Under the pieces are notes generated by a model. That model saw nothing but the letters and a program-made list of their open reading frames with translations, ran no database searches and was not told where the DNA came from. DNA of 64,000 bases, taken from Leisingera caerulea DSM 24564 (GTDB lineage: Bacteria; Pseudomonadota; Alphaproteobacteria; Rhodobacterales; Rhodobacteraceae). The translations under genes were made by a program, and so were the position numbers. Where the stretch lies: the NCBI RefSeq assembly GCF_000473325.1, contig NZ_AXBI01000001.1, positions 1 through 64,000 on the forward strand. Reading direction: 5' to 3'. Below, in pieces: positions 16,898-25,754 of the stretch; the stretch's first letter is position 1; the number at the start of each line of letters is the position of its first letter.

Positions 16898-17821
16898 TCA
16901 GTACAGCTGGGCAAGGATGACGGGCACCGTGACGGCCCCGAAAAGCGTTGACAGAACAATGGCCGACGCGCCGGTTTCACCGACTGAGTGGCGGCCGCAG
17001 AACACCGCATAGGATAGAAACAGCGGCATGCATGAAAACAGGACCGCGTCCCGCGCCACCGGGTCCTGCCAGCCGAATACAGCGCAGAAGGCACCGCCGA
17101 CCACAAACGGGTGGATGATCAGCTTGGCCGCGGTGACGGCCGCGACACGCGGTCCGCTGCGCGACACCCGGAATTGCAGGATACTGCCCCCGATCACGAA
17201 CAGCGCGATGAACGGTGCGGCGGCGACGATTGACGTGACCACACGGTCCAACCATTCCGGAAGGGTGAGGCCGGTCGCGAGGAAGGCGAAACCGGCGGCC
17301 AGGCCCAAGACGACTGGGCTGTGCGCCAGTGCTTTCAAAGCGGCGCCAAAGGCGTTCTGACCGGATGTGTTCTCGGCCAGCAGCGCCAGTGTAGTCACGA
17401 CCGGGATGATGATCGCAACTTCGGCGAACACGACCCAGGAAAAGACCTTGGCCGCGCTGCCGGGTATGAAGGCCGAGGCAATCGGGAAGCCGAGAAAAAT
17501 GGTGTTGGCGGCCGCCCCGCCGAGCGCCAGGATAATGCGCTGCGGGGCCGGTTCGTGCAGGGCAAAGCGCAGGACGGCCCACAGAACCGCGCTCGACACT
17601 AGCGATGCGGCGCCAAAGACGAATGCGTTGAGCCAGGAGAAATCCGCCAGCGTTTCGCCGTTTGCGATGGCGGAAAACAGCAGCACTGGAATGCAGGCAT
17701 TCATCACGAACCGGTTCAGAACCGGCAGGCCGTCTGCGGGAAACCATCTGCGGGACACGAAGAGGCTGCCGATCCCGATCATCGTGAAGATCGGCAGCAT
17801 TAGGAGCAGGACATCGGTCAT
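16898..17821 (-). CDS. AEC-family transporter (auxin efflux carrier type)
   Basis: A 307-aa membrane protein with about ten hydrophobic segments. AEC family features are RFVMNACIPVLLFSAIANG near the N-terminus and KLIIHPFVVGGAFCAVFGW in the second half. AEC proteins export or exchange small organic acids. It lies 126 bases downstream of the 3-hydroxybenzoate-hydroxylase-like gene on the same strand and may move its substrate or product. That link is inference from position. Confidence 0.8.
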   Translation of the reverse strand: MTDVLLLMLPIFTMIGIGSLFVSRRWFPADGLPVLNRFVMNACIPVLLFSAIANGETLADFSWLNAFVFGAASLVSSAVLWAVLRFALHEPAPQRIILALGGAAANTIFLGFPIASAFIPGSAAKVFSWVVFAEVAIIIPVVTTLALLAENTSGQNAFGAALKALAHSPVVLGLAAGFAFLATGLTLPEWLDRVVTSIVAAAPFIALFVIGGSILQFRVSRSGPRVAAVTAAKLIIHPFVVGGAFCAVFGWQDPVARDAVLFSCMPLFLSYAVFCGRHSVGETGASAIVLSTLFGAVTVPVILAQLY

Positions 17822-17947
17822 GGCGAATCACTCTGGAAGGCGCCGCTTGGGCGCGCGTGCATGTTGCCGGGCGCAGAGTCGGAGCTGGCACCAAGGTGCC
17901 TGCGCTGCATTTGAAAAAGCGCGGCGCGGTGGGCGGCGGCGGCCCCT

Positions 17948-19885
17948 TTATTGTTCATCTTGCGGTTTGAAGACGCCGTCGAAGAAGGTTGAAAGTGCAG
18001 CGAAGCCGTCAAGCGGCAGGATGTGCGCCACGTATTGGTCCGGCCGGACGACGATCATGCAGCCCTGTTTGCAGTCAATGCCGCGCATCGCGTAGATGTC
18101 GTCACCCCGCTTGTGATCGACGCAGAAAATCTTCTCGAAGTCGCGCAGCCCGTAGCGGCCCTTTCCAGGCCGAAGCAGGCCCGGCATGTCCTCAAAGTTC
18201 AGCGCCTTGAAATCCTGCTGGAAGATGGTGCGCAGGTCGATCAGGGCATCGATATCTTCAGCTGCACGGGTATACCGCCGGATCGGTGACGAAGGGTCAT
18301 TTTCCAGATAGGCGCACAGGTTATGAATCGCACCGCCTTCGGTTCCATCGTCATCTTGTCCTGCGAAGGCGTAGATGCGCCAGCGCCCGTCCGCTTCGGC
18401 AACATGGCCCAGCTGCATGGGCTTCGCATCGGATAGCCTTAGAACCGGCGCCGAATGGAAGCGCTTGCCCGCGATTTGGCCCGTGGCAAGCGACTGGTGC
18501 GCCGACGCGGCGATAATCCTTGAAGGTTCGTAGTGAACGGCAAGCCCGCCGGTAAATTCCAGGTTCTCGATGAACTGCTTTTGAAACCGGGGCATTTCGC
18601 TGCCATCAAGTTCGGATTCGCCCGGCGGAGCGCTCATAATGCGCGCCCACTTGTGATCGGTCTCAACTAACCGCTTGGCTTCCAGCTGACGTTCGGCCGA
18701 GTAACTATGCAGCAGGCCCGGGTCTGACCGGCCGGTCAGAACATGGGCAAGTTTCCAACCGAGGTTGAAGGTGTCGCCCATGGAAACATTCATACCTTGC
18801 CCCGCCTTGGGGCTGTGGGTGTGGCAGGCATCCCCGGCGGTGAAAACGCGGGGTGTCCGGTGGGCAATCTCATCCGCGGGGACATCATCGAACTTGTCGG
18901 TCAGCCTGTGGCCGATCTCGTAGACCGACCACCAGACCACCTCTTTGACGTCGATGGAGTAGGGGGCCATGATCCGGTTCGCCGCAGCGATAATATCGCC
19001 GGCTGTCAGGTTGCGGTTCGACACCCGTTCATCCGGATTGAGCTTGTCGAGTTCGACATACATCCGGAATAGATAGCCGCCTTCGCGCGGGATGATCAGG
19101 ATATTGCCTTCCTTCGCTGACTGGATCAGGCACTTCCTGCGCAGATCCGGGAAATCTGAATTCGCCAGAATATCCATAACCCCCCAGGCCTGATGCGCCG
19201 CATCGCCGTGTAACTTGCCACCGATTGATTTGCGCACTGTGCTGCGCGCGCCGTCGCAACCGACCACATAATTCGCGCGCACTGTAACAGTGTCACCTGC
19301 GCTGCCATCTTCGGCTACGTGTTCCAAGGTAACAGTAACGGGGTGATCGTCGCTGCCGCTGTCAATCGCCAGGTCATTGACGCGCAGCCCGTAATGGGGT
19401 TCCAAACGTGTTGGGGCGTTCTTCATCACGTCGAGGAACAACTGGTGTATCCTCGCCTGGTTCACGATTGTATGCGGCATCTCTGACTGATCATCGGCCA
19501 CGTCCTGAGCGATCCCTACGCGGTGGATATGGCTCGGATCGGCGGGGGAGGGCTTCCAGAACGCCGTCTGGTTCACCCAGTAGGCTTCGCGCTTTACCTT
19601 TTCCGCAAAGCCAAAGGCCTGAAACATTTCCATCGAGCGGACGCTGACGCCATCGGCTTGCCCTTTTTCCATAGGCCCGTGTTTTGGTTCGACAATCATG
19701 GTCGAAATTTCCGGAAAACCCGCCAACTGTGCCGCGAGGCACAGCCCTGCGGGTCCGCACCCGGCAATCAGTACATCGACCTTTTGCGGGATATCGTTTG
19801 CGTTCGAGGTGGCACGACCAAGGCCTGGTGCTGATGGTTTGATATCGGGATCACCAGGTTTGAACCCGTCAACGTAGTACTGCAT
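17948..19885 (-). CDS. FAD-dependent aromatic hydroxylase, 3-hydroxybenzoate 4-monooxygenase (MobA)-like
   Basis: A 645-aa flavoprotein of the phenol 2-monooxygenase / MobA group. It has an N-terminal FAD-binding GxGxxG (IAGCGPAGLCLAAQLAGF), a VVGCDGARSTVRKSIGG motif, the second FAD motif FTAGDACHTHSPKAGQGMN, and a C-terminal thioredoxin-like domain ending in the HILPLDG segment. Length matches MobA of Comamonas (about 640). The likely reaction is 3-hydroxybenzoate to protocatechuate with NADPH and O2; phenolic relatives are possible. The ATG at 19885 is chosen because GGAGAG lies 7 bases upstream. A perfect 16-bp palindrome lies about 70 bases upstream of the start. Confidence 0.82.
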   Translation of the reverse strand: MQYYVDGFKPGDPDIKPSAPGLGRATSNANDIPQKVDVLIAGCGPAGLCLAAQLAGFPEISTMIVEPKHGPMEKGQADGVSVRSMEMFQAFGFAEKVKREAYWVNQTAFWKPSPADPSHIHRVGIAQDVADDQSEMPHTIVNQARIHQLFLDVMKNAPTRLEPHYGLRVNDLAIDSGSDDHPVTVTLEHVAEDGSAGDTVTVRANYVVGCDGARSTVRKSIGGKLHGDAAHQAWGVMDILANSDFPDLRRKCLIQSAKEGNILIIPREGGYLFRMYVELDKLNPDERVSNRNLTAGDIIAAANRIMAPYSIDVKEVVWWSVYEIGHRLTDKFDDVPADEIAHRTPRVFTAGDACHTHSPKAGQGMNVSMGDTFNLGWKLAHVLTGRSDPGLLHSYSAERQLEAKRLVETDHKWARIMSAPPGESELDGSEMPRFQKQFIENLEFTGGLAVHYEPSRIIAASAHQSLATGQIAGKRFHSAPVLRLSDAKPMQLGHVAEADGRWRIYAFAGQDDDGTEGGAIHNLCAYLENDPSSPIRRYTRAAEDIDALIDLRTIFQQDFKALNFEDMPGLLRPGKGRYGLRDFEKIFCVDHKRGDDIYAMRGIDCKQGCMIVVRPDQYVAHILPLDGFAALSTFFDGVFKPQDEQ

Positions 19886-19957
19886 GGCCAACTCTCCGCT
19901 TCACCGCTTTCTGAACGGTTATTACTGATTGTACTATTCAGCGCCCCCCTCAAGTAA

Positions 19958-19973
19958 GGTATGTATACATACC
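19958..19973. promoter_or_regulatory. Perfect 16-bp palindrome upstream of the MobA-like gene
   Basis: GGTATGTATACATACC is an uninterrupted perfect palindrome 73 bases upstream of the hydroxylase start. Its TGTATACA core resembles the operators of GntR/FCD-type regulators. It probably controls the hydroxylase. No regulator gene lies immediately next to it. Confidence 0.5.
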
Positions 19974-20157
19974 ATTCCGGTTGGCCAGCGCATTCATGCT
20001 GTTATTACTGGTTGCTCTTCCCCAGCGTAGAAACCGGGCCGAGAGGTGATGCGGTTAAGATCAGAGTCCCCGTTGATTTCGCAAATTCCAGTATGCCCGC
20101 CGGCTGCGCGACGAAGCCAGCCTGCGGGGGCACCGCACCGGACTGAAGGTGGCAGCG

Positions 20158-20337
20158 CTAAGCGGCAAGGTTCTTGCCCGCTTCCATGATGCGCCGGCAG
20201 ACCAGGCCGGGGTCATCCAAATCGCGGGACAACAGCAGAACCAGTTTCGCCAGCAGTGCAGCGTGCTGTTCCTCTCCTGCGGCGTCCAGCGCACGGGCCA
20301 GGGTTTCAAAAACGGATTCGAGGTCTTCCGGTGTCAT
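20158..20337 (-). CDS. Small protein (59 aa), DUF2783-like partner of the FAD monooxygenase
   Basis: A 59-aa acidic, helical protein (MTPEDLESVFETLARALDAA at the start, then a LVLLLSRDLDDP segment). Its ATG overlaps the TGA of the upstream monooxygenase (ATGA), and AGGAGAAATC lies just before it, so it is almost certainly translated and coupled to that enzyme. Size and sequence pattern resemble DUF2783 proteins, which I recall as partners of flavin monooxygenases. The assignment is moderate. Its role could be folding or flavin delivery, which is not shown by sequence. Confidence 0.7.
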   Translation of the reverse strand: MTPEDLESVFETLARALDAAGEEQHAALLAKLVLLLSRDLDDPGLVCRRIMEAGKNLAA

Positions 20338-21941
20338 TTGATTTCTCCTGCTGTGGCGCGGGCGAAAGCCTGCCGCAGCGCTCCAGGTGTGGCTTGGCAC
20401 CAGCGGGCGGCAATATGGGTGTCGGGCCGGATGAGATAGGCGCTGTCCGGAGAGGCAGAAAGCAACCGCGCGGCGTCGGAACCCGGTGGCAATACGATAT
20501 GTGTCAGGCCCAGCTCAGCAGCAGTTTCGGCCAACGCCTCCCCGAAGGTGACGAGACTGAAGCCGGGGCCCAGAAGGCCGGAGAGAAACCCGTCTGAAGT
20601 GCGGGCGTCGGGCAACACCGTGCCAGGCTGCGGGCCACCTTCGAAGCCCGTATCGTCGGCCCAGACGGCAGGGCTGGCGGCATAACTGTAGGGAGTCATC
20701 TGCCGGGGGTTGGCCAGCCCGCCTGCGAACGGATGGCTTAGCGCGAGGTTTAGCGCCGTGTCTCGCATCAACTGCCAGCCGGGGCTGGGCGGGGTCATGA
20801 ATCGGGCCGACTTGGATGCATTGGCGAAGACATCCAGCGTCGCGCCGCGGCGTTCCGGCGTGTAGCTGTCCAAAAGCGCTGTCCCGGCTTTTCCTTGCAG
20901 CACCCAGGCCAGTTTCCATGCGATGTCATAGGCGTCGGCCAAGCCGTTGTTCAGGCCGCGCACGCCGAAGATCGGCACGATATGGGCGCTGTCGCCGACG
21001 AAGAACACGCGTCCGTCCCGGTAGTCATCCAGCGCCAGCGTGTTGGCGGAATAGACGCTCCACCATTCCAGCTCCCAGTCGCCGTCATGGCCAATCTCCC
21101 GCAGCACTGCGCTGACCGAGGCGCGCACAGTCTCCTCGCGGATGGCTTTCTTCTCATCCTCGCCATCGTGAAGCTGGTAGTCGATGCGCCAGATATCATC
21201 TGGCTGCTTGTGTACCAGGACTGTACCGCCGCGGCGGCAGTCAGGGTCAAACAGTGCCCGGCGGATGGTTGGGTAACCGTGCTTCATCTGCACATCGGCG
21301 ATGACATAGCGGCCCTCGTAGTTCTCACCTTTCAGGCGAAGGCCGCGCAGTTTGCGGATGGCACTGCGGGCGCCGTCCGCGGCCAGCACCCAAGCCGCGT
21401 TGAGCGTATAGATGCCGTGCGGGTCTTCGACCGTTAGGGTGACGCCATCGCGGGTATCACTGGCCCCGGTGATCCGGCTTTGCCAGCGGGTTTCGATCAG
21501 CGGCTCGCGGGCGATGGCGTCCCAAAGATACTGCTCGATGTACTGCTGCTGGATGTTGTACATCGGCCGGTACTTCTCGGCCCGGCTGTCAGGCATTGCG
21601 AACTCGAGGATCTGGCGGCCGCGGTAGAAACTGCGCCCTGTGGTCCAGGGCAGCGCTTTTTCCAGGAAGGGCGTTACTGCGCCGATGCGCTCGAAGATGC
21701 GAAAACTGTGGCGGGCGACACAGATGGCGCGGCTTCCGTCGTTGAAGGTGGACTTAGCGTCAAACAGCACCGATGGCACGCCGTGGCGGGCCAGGGCGAG
21801 TGCTGCTGTCATGCCCACAGGACCGGCGCCCACGATTGCGACCGGAACATCATCTGATAGATTGCTGCGGTATTCCGGCGGATCAAAATGCGGGTACGTG
21901 AAGTAGAGCGAGTCGGTGTCGCCGCGGCCTGCCGGTCTCAT
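20334..21941 (-). CDS. FAD-dependent aromatic monooxygenase (MhpA/PheA-type flavoprotein)
   Basis: A 535-aa group A flavoprotein monooxygenase. The FAD dinucleotide motif is VAIVGAGPVGMTAALALARH (about residues 25-44), then DGSRAICVARHSFRIFERIG, LAADGARSAIRKLRG, and the GD motif VFFVGDSAHIVPIFGVRGLN. The C-terminal extension is that of 3-(3-hydroxyphenyl)propionate-hydroxylase-like enzymes. The substrate is unknown. AGGAGGAAC precedes the ATG at 21941. It is divergent from a LuxR-type regulator gene (84-base gap) and coupled to a 59-aa protein downstream. Confidence 0.82.
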   Translation of the reverse strand: MRPAGRGDTDSLYFTYPHFDPPEYRSNLSDDVPVAIVGAGPVGMTAALALARHGVPSVLFDAKSTFNDGSRAICVARHSFRIFERIGAVTPFLEKALPWTTGRSFYRGRQILEFAMPDSRAEKYRPMYNIQQQYIEQYLWDAIAREPLIETRWQSRITGASDTRDGVTLTVEDPHGIYTLNAAWVLAADGARSAIRKLRGLRLKGENYEGRYVIADVQMKHGYPTIRRALFDPDCRRGGTVLVHKQPDDIWRIDYQLHDGEDEKKAIREETVRASVSAVLREIGHDGDWELEWWSVYSANTLALDDYRDGRVFFVGDSAHIVPIFGVRGLNNGLADAYDIAWKLAWVLQGKAGTALLDSYTPERRGATLDVFANASKSARFMTPPSPGWQLMRDTALNLALSHPFAGGLANPRQMTPYSYAASPAVWADDTGFEGGPQPGTVLPDARTSDGFLSGLLGPGFSLVTFGEALAETAAELGLTHIVLPPGSDAARLLSASPDSAYLIRPDTHIAARWCQATPGALRQAFARATAGEIK

Positions 21942-22025
21942 AGGTAAGTTCCTCCTTGATTGGGAAAAACATAGCTGCCCGGCAGGTGTCCTGTCTGTCC
22001 TCCTTGAGGGGGGACATGATAGCTT

Positions 22026-22742
22026 GTGGCGATGGCATCCTGTATCCGGCATATCGATACTTGTCTTGCGCTGCTGGGCAGCGGCGGCTTTGCGCCGGCG
22101 TTTTCAGAGTTCATGGAAACGTTGGGGGCCGATCAGGTCATGGTATTTGCGATCACTGAAGGGAATGCGCGCTGCCTGTTCTCGCGCCATTACCGAAGTG
22201 CAGCGCTAGCCGAGGAACTGTCAGCGCAATATCTGGATGGCTGGTATCTGCAGGATCCGCTTTTGCCTGAACTGGTGCAGGCGCAGCCAGGCACAGTCCG
22301 GCTGAGGCGGCTGGAGACGATTGCTGAAACGATGGGCAGCGACTACCGGCGGATATTCTTTGACACGCCGGGGCTGCGGGCCAAGACCACTGTGCTGGCC
22401 GCCGGAGTGCGGCTGAGGCTGTTCGTAAGCCTGTACCAGACGGGCGGGGCACAGCCGGACTGCGACGCGGATTTAGCACGAATTGCAGGCCGGTTGGCGC
22501 TGATGCATTTCGAAAGTACCGCCGGCAGCGCCACTCCACCGGCTCTGGACGCGTTGAGTGAGCGGGAGCGGGCGGTCTGCCTGGGTATTCTGGCGGGGCA
22601 GAAGGCGGAGGTGATCGCAGCGGCTCTGGAGGTCGCGCCCAATACCGTGATCACCTACCGTAAGCGCGCCTATGGCAAGCTGGGGATCAATTCGCGTGCG
22701 GGGCTGTTCTCGCTGTGCAGAGACCTTGGTGCCTCGAGCTGA
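22026..22742 (+). CDS. LuxR-family transcriptional regulator
   Basis: A 238-aa protein. The C-terminal LuxR-type helix-turn-helix is at about residues 175-235 (LDALSERERAVCLGILAGQK, APNTVITYRKRAYGKLGI, NSRAGLFSLCRD). The N-terminal half is not a clear acyl-homoserine-lactone domain, so it is probably a solo regulator sensing something else. The GTG at 22026 follows GAGGGGGGA; an ATG at 22032 is an alternative. It is transcribed divergently from the FAD monooxygenase, its most likely target. Confidence 0.8.
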   Translation: MAMASCIRHIDTCLALLGSGGFAPAFSEFMETLGADQVMVFAITEGNARCLFSRHYRSAALAEELSAQYLDGWYLQDPLLPELVQAQPGTVRLRRLETIAETMGSDYRRIFFDTPGLRAKTTVLAAGVRLRLFVSLYQTGGAQPDCDADLARIAGRLALMHFESTAGSATPPALDALSERERAVCLGILAGQKAEVIAAALEVAPNTVITYRKRAYGKLGINSRAGLFSLCRDLGASS

Positions 22743-22792
22743 CATTGCTGCAAAGCTGGCGGCCGGCCTGCGGCAGTTTCCACAGTAAAAGT

Positions 22793-22821
22793 CCCGTTCA
22801 GGCAAGGAGAACCTGAACGGG
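22793..22821 (-). terminator. Terminator-like hairpin between the TRAP operon and the LuxR gene
   Basis: CCCGTTCAGG pairs perfectly with CCTGAACGGG (10 bp) around a nine-base loop. On the minus strand it is followed by ACTTTTAC, so it most likely ends the TRAP operon. It may act in both directions between the convergent genes. Confidence 0.7.
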
Positions 22822-22830
22822 TCTCGGAGT

Positions 22831-24123
22831 TCACCCTACCGTACTTCCCAGCCAAAGCGTCAGGGCAGGGAAGGCGATCAGCAGAGCCAGCCTGGCTACA
22901 TCGGCGATGATGAACGGCACCAGCCCTCTGAAGATCTTTACCACCGGGACTTCTGGCAGCACGGCCTTGAGAACAAAGACGTTCATACCGACGGGTGGCG
23001 TGACAAGGGCGATTTCGGTCACCACGATCACAATGATGCCGAACCAGACCAGGTCAAAGCCTTGGGAAACCACCACCGGTGCGAACAGGGGCACGAAGAT
23101 CAGAATGATGGCCATAGAATCCATCACGCAGCCCAGAACAAGGAACACCGCCATGATGACGAAGATCAGCGCGAGGCCTTCGAGCCCGGTCGACTCGACC
23201 AGCCCCAAAACACCCGCGGCAAGCCCGGACAGAGTGAGCAGCTTGGACAGCATCAGTGCGCCGAAAAGCACAGTGTAAAGCGATACCGAGGTATAGGCGG
23301 TATCGATGATGATGGTGCGCAGCACGCTCCAGCCGAGCCGCCCGTGAAAGGCCGCGATCAGGATGGCAAGACCAGCTCCCATGCCAGCGGCCTCAGTGGG
23401 GGTGAACAGCTTGGCATAAAGCCCGCCGATGATCAGCCCGAACAACAGCAGGAAAGGCCAGACGCCGGACAGCGCCAGGAGCTTTTCCGGCCAGGGGGTG
23501 CTTTCCCCGCGCGGGGCATGGCTTGGGTCAAGGGCCGCAATGATGCGGATTGCCACCATGTAGGCGGCCAGACCGATCAGCCCCGGCACCACTCCGGCAA
23601 TAAACAAGTCGCCGATGTTGGTCTGGGTCAGAATTCCGTAGACCACCATGATGATCGAGGGCGGGATCAGGATGCCGAGTGTGCCGCCGGCGGCAATGGT
23701 GCCGGCCGCCAGCTCGTCGGAGTAGCCGTATTTTTTCATGCTGGGATAGGACACCTTGGCCATGGTGGCGGCGGTGGCATAGCTGGAGCCGCAGACGGCG
23801 GAGAAGCCGGAGCAGGCGGCCATGGCGGAAAGCGCCAGCCCGCCGCGCACGTTGCCCACAAAGGCATATGCGGCGCGGAACAGATCGTGGGCGATGCCGG
23901 TTTTGGAGATGACATTGCCCATCAGGATGAACATAGGCACTACGGCAAGGTCATAGGACAGCACTGCGTCCGAGATCGTCAGCGGCACCAGCTGCAGCGC
24001 AATGTTCCAGTTAATCGCCAGCCCGATACCTATGACCGAAACAGCGAGCAGCGAAAAGGCCAGCGGGATCCTGAGGAAGGCAAGCAGGATGGCCGCAGCC
24101 ATGGACAGAGAACCGGCAATCAT
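22831..24123 (-). CDS. TRAP transporter large permease (DctM)
   Basis: A 430-aa membrane protein of the TRAP DctM family with about 12 helices. Hallmarks are PMFILMGNVISKTGIAHDLF, SGFSAVCGSSYATAATMAKV, AAGGTLGILIPPS and EIALVTPPVGMNVFVLK. It overlaps the small-permease stop by four bases. With DctQ and DctP it forms a sodium-driven high-affinity importer for a carboxylate. The hippurate-hydrolase-like gene at the head of the same run suggests an N-acyl amino acid or aromatic acid substrate, which is inference. Confidence 0.92.
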   Translation of the reverse strand: MIAGSLSMAAAILLAFLRIPLAFSLLAVSVIGIGLAINWNIALQLVPLTISDAVLSYDLAVVPMFILMGNVISKTGIAHDLFRAAYAFVGNVRGGLALSAMAACSGFSAVCGSSYATAATMAKVSYPSMKKYGYSDELAAGTIAAGGTLGILIPPSIIMVVYGILTQTNIGDLFIAGVVPGLIGLAAYMVAIRIIAALDPSHAPRGESTPWPEKLLALSGVWPFLLLFGLIIGGLYAKLFTPTEAAGMGAGLAILIAAFHGRLGWSVLRTIIIDTAYTSVSLYTVLFGALMLSKLLTLSGLAAGVLGLVESTGLEGLALIFVIMAVFLVLGCVMDSMAIILIFVPLFAPVVVSQGFDLVWFGIIVIVVTEIALVTPPVGMNVFVLKAVLPEVPVVKIFRGLVPFIIADVARLALLIAFPALTLWLGSTVG

Positions 24124-24620
24124 AACACTTCCTCCTTATGGGTGTTTTCGGCGTCGGCCAGCGGCCTGCCGAGGACCACGGCAAAGGCGGCCACTGCAGA
24201 CAGCGCGCAGCTCAGTGCCATGAAGAAATAGAGCGGTGCGCGCGGCACGCGAAGCGCTTGACTGACCTCAGAAATGCTCGAGGCATTGAGGCCGTGCTTG
24301 ACGAACAACCAGGCCATCATGCCGAGCACAGCTGCCACCAGAAGCCCGGTCAGCACGCGCCACCATGCCAACCCGGGGCGGTCCAGCAGTTTGTCGAGAA
24401 GATCGATTGTCAGGTGCGCCCCCGCGGCGGTCACCAAAGGCAAGCCGGCAAAGACTGTCAGCGCCATCAGGTGTTCGGTAATGTCATTTGCGCCGTAAAC
24501 CGGTTCGCCGAACAGGCGGCGTCCGATCACATCGGTGAAGGTGAGAGCCACCATGGCCAGCAGAAACAGTGCCATTGCCGTTTCTACTGTCCGGCGGATT
24601 TTCAAAGCCAAAGAGCGCAT
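24120..24620 (-). CDS. TRAP transporter small permease (DctQ)
   Basis: A 166-aa protein with four hydrophobic segments and the DctQ segments ALTFTDVIGRRLFGEPVYG and ITEHLMALTVFAGLPLVTAAG. It associates with DctM. It sits 66 bases downstream of the binding-protein gene, with a strong stem-loop in the gap, and overlaps the dctM start. Confidence 0.9.
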   Translation of the reverse strand: MRSLALKIRRTVETAMALFLLAMVALTFTDVIGRRLFGEPVYGANDITEHLMALTVFAGLPLVTAAGAHLTIDLLDKLLDRPGLAWWRVLTGLLVAAVLGMMAWLFVKHGLNASSISEVSQALRVPRAPLYFFMALSCALSAVAAFAVVLGRPLADAENTHKEEVL

Positions 24621-24644
24621 CCTGCGGCCTCCTATTGCAGAAAG

Positions 24645-24665
24645 GGGGACGGCCGCACCGTCCCC
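24645..24665 (-). other. Stem-loop between TRAP binding-protein and permease genes
   Basis: GGGGACGG pairs perfectly with CCGTCCCC around a five-base loop. The minus-strand sequence after it is CCTTTCT, a weak T-run. Partial termination or 3'-end protection here would keep the periplasmic binding protein more abundant than the membrane subunits. That role is inference. Confidence 0.55.
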
Positions 24666-24686
24666 GAGTGGTTTGCCCGGAGAGGG

Positions 24687-25724
24687 TTATTCCGCAGCCA
24701 ATTCGGTGTAGGTCTCTCTGTAGAAGCCAAGCATCGCAGCCGGGTCTTCCACGCCGGCAGCCTTTGCCTTCTCGGTCCACTCCGACACCATCTCGTCGTA
24801 GATATTGTTCACCGCGGTAATCAGCTCGGGTGCGGCTTCGGCAATTTCGTGACCTTCAGCAGCCAGCTTCTCCGATGCAGCTGGGTTTTGGAGATCGAAG
24901 TTCTTGCCCCATGCCGCCGACAGGGCCTCACCGGTGACGGCTTCGATCGCCGCTTTGTCGGCATCGCTGAGCCGGTCCCATTTGGCGCCGTTCATGATCA
25001 CGAAGAAGGTCGCGTCATAAAAACCGTTGGGGAAAATTGTGTGATGCTTGAGGCTGTCCTCGAGCCTGAAGTTGACCACGGATTCCATGGTGTGCAGCGA
25101 GCCATCGATGACTCCGCTTTCCAGCATTTCGTAGGCTTTGGTGGCGGGCGCCGCGACCGGAACCGCCCCCAGTTTGGTCAGCAGCTGCTCCTGGATCGGG
25201 CCTCCCATGCGGAACTTCTGGCCGCTCACATCCTCGGGTGTGGTCACAGCGGCGCTGCCGTGGTGCAGTTGGCCGCCTCCAAACATGCCTACGGCCAGCA
25301 TCTTGACCCCGTCAAAAGCAGGATTGCCGGCCAGAAACTTCTCGTAGGTTTGCCAAAGCGCCCGGCTTTGTGCCTCGGCGTTGGTGCCGGCGTTGGGGAA
25401 TTCCGCGAACCACAGCGGTACGAAACGCTCCGGCTCGTAAGTGAAATTACCCCAAGTGATGTCGGCGACGCCATTGCGAGCCAGCTCCCAGTGCTGCGGC
25501 GGGCTGGCCAGCGGCGCGGGCAGGATGGTCACGGTGACACGGCCTTCTGTGACCTCAGCTACTTTTTCGGTAAAGGGCACGAGAAAGTCGGTATGCACGA
25601 AATGGGTCGGCGGCACCCAGGACGACATCGTCAAGTTTTCCGCGCTGGCGGCTTGAACCGTAGCGGTCAGAATTACGGCAGCCGCCGCGGCGCCCTTGAG
25701 CAGTTTGATGGCAGGGTTGATCAT
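24687..25724 (-). CDS. TRAP transporter substrate-binding protein (DctP)
   Basis: A 345-aa periplasmic protein with a signal peptide (to about ASA at residue 28) and DctP family features: a PPTHFVHTDFLVPF segment, KFRMGGPIQEQLLTKLGAVP, a LESGVIDGSLHTMESV region and a conserved FFVIMN segment. It captures the substrate of the TRAP importer. GGGAGGAAACAG precedes the ATG. It is encoded 30 bases downstream of the M20 amidohydrolase gene. Confidence 0.92.
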   Translation of the reverse strand: MINPAIKLLKGAAAAAVILTATVQAASAENLTMSSWVPPTHFVHTDFLVPFTEKVAEVTEGRVTVTILPAPLASPPQHWELARNGVADITWGNFTYEPERFVPLWFAEFPNAGTNAEAQSRALWQTYEKFLAGNPAFDGVKMLAVGMFGGGQLHHGSAAVTTPEDVSGQKFRMGGPIQEQLLTKLGAVPVAAPATKAYEMLESGVIDGSLHTMESVVNFRLEDSLKHHTIFPNGFYDATFFVIMNGAKWDRLSDADKAAIEAVTGEALSAAWGKNFDLQNPAASEKLAAEGHEIAEAAPELITAVNNIYDEMVSEWTEKAKAAGVEDPAAMLGFYRETYTELAAE

Positions 25725-25754
25725 CTGTTTCCTCCCTTGGATGTATGATCGTGG

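Noticed and set aside
23062-25748. Long plus-strand open frames (389 and 536 codons) opposite the TRAP genes
   Set aside because: They are antisense to well-supported dctM, dctQ and dctP, are rich in Arg/Gly/His with no domains, and reflect high GC content.
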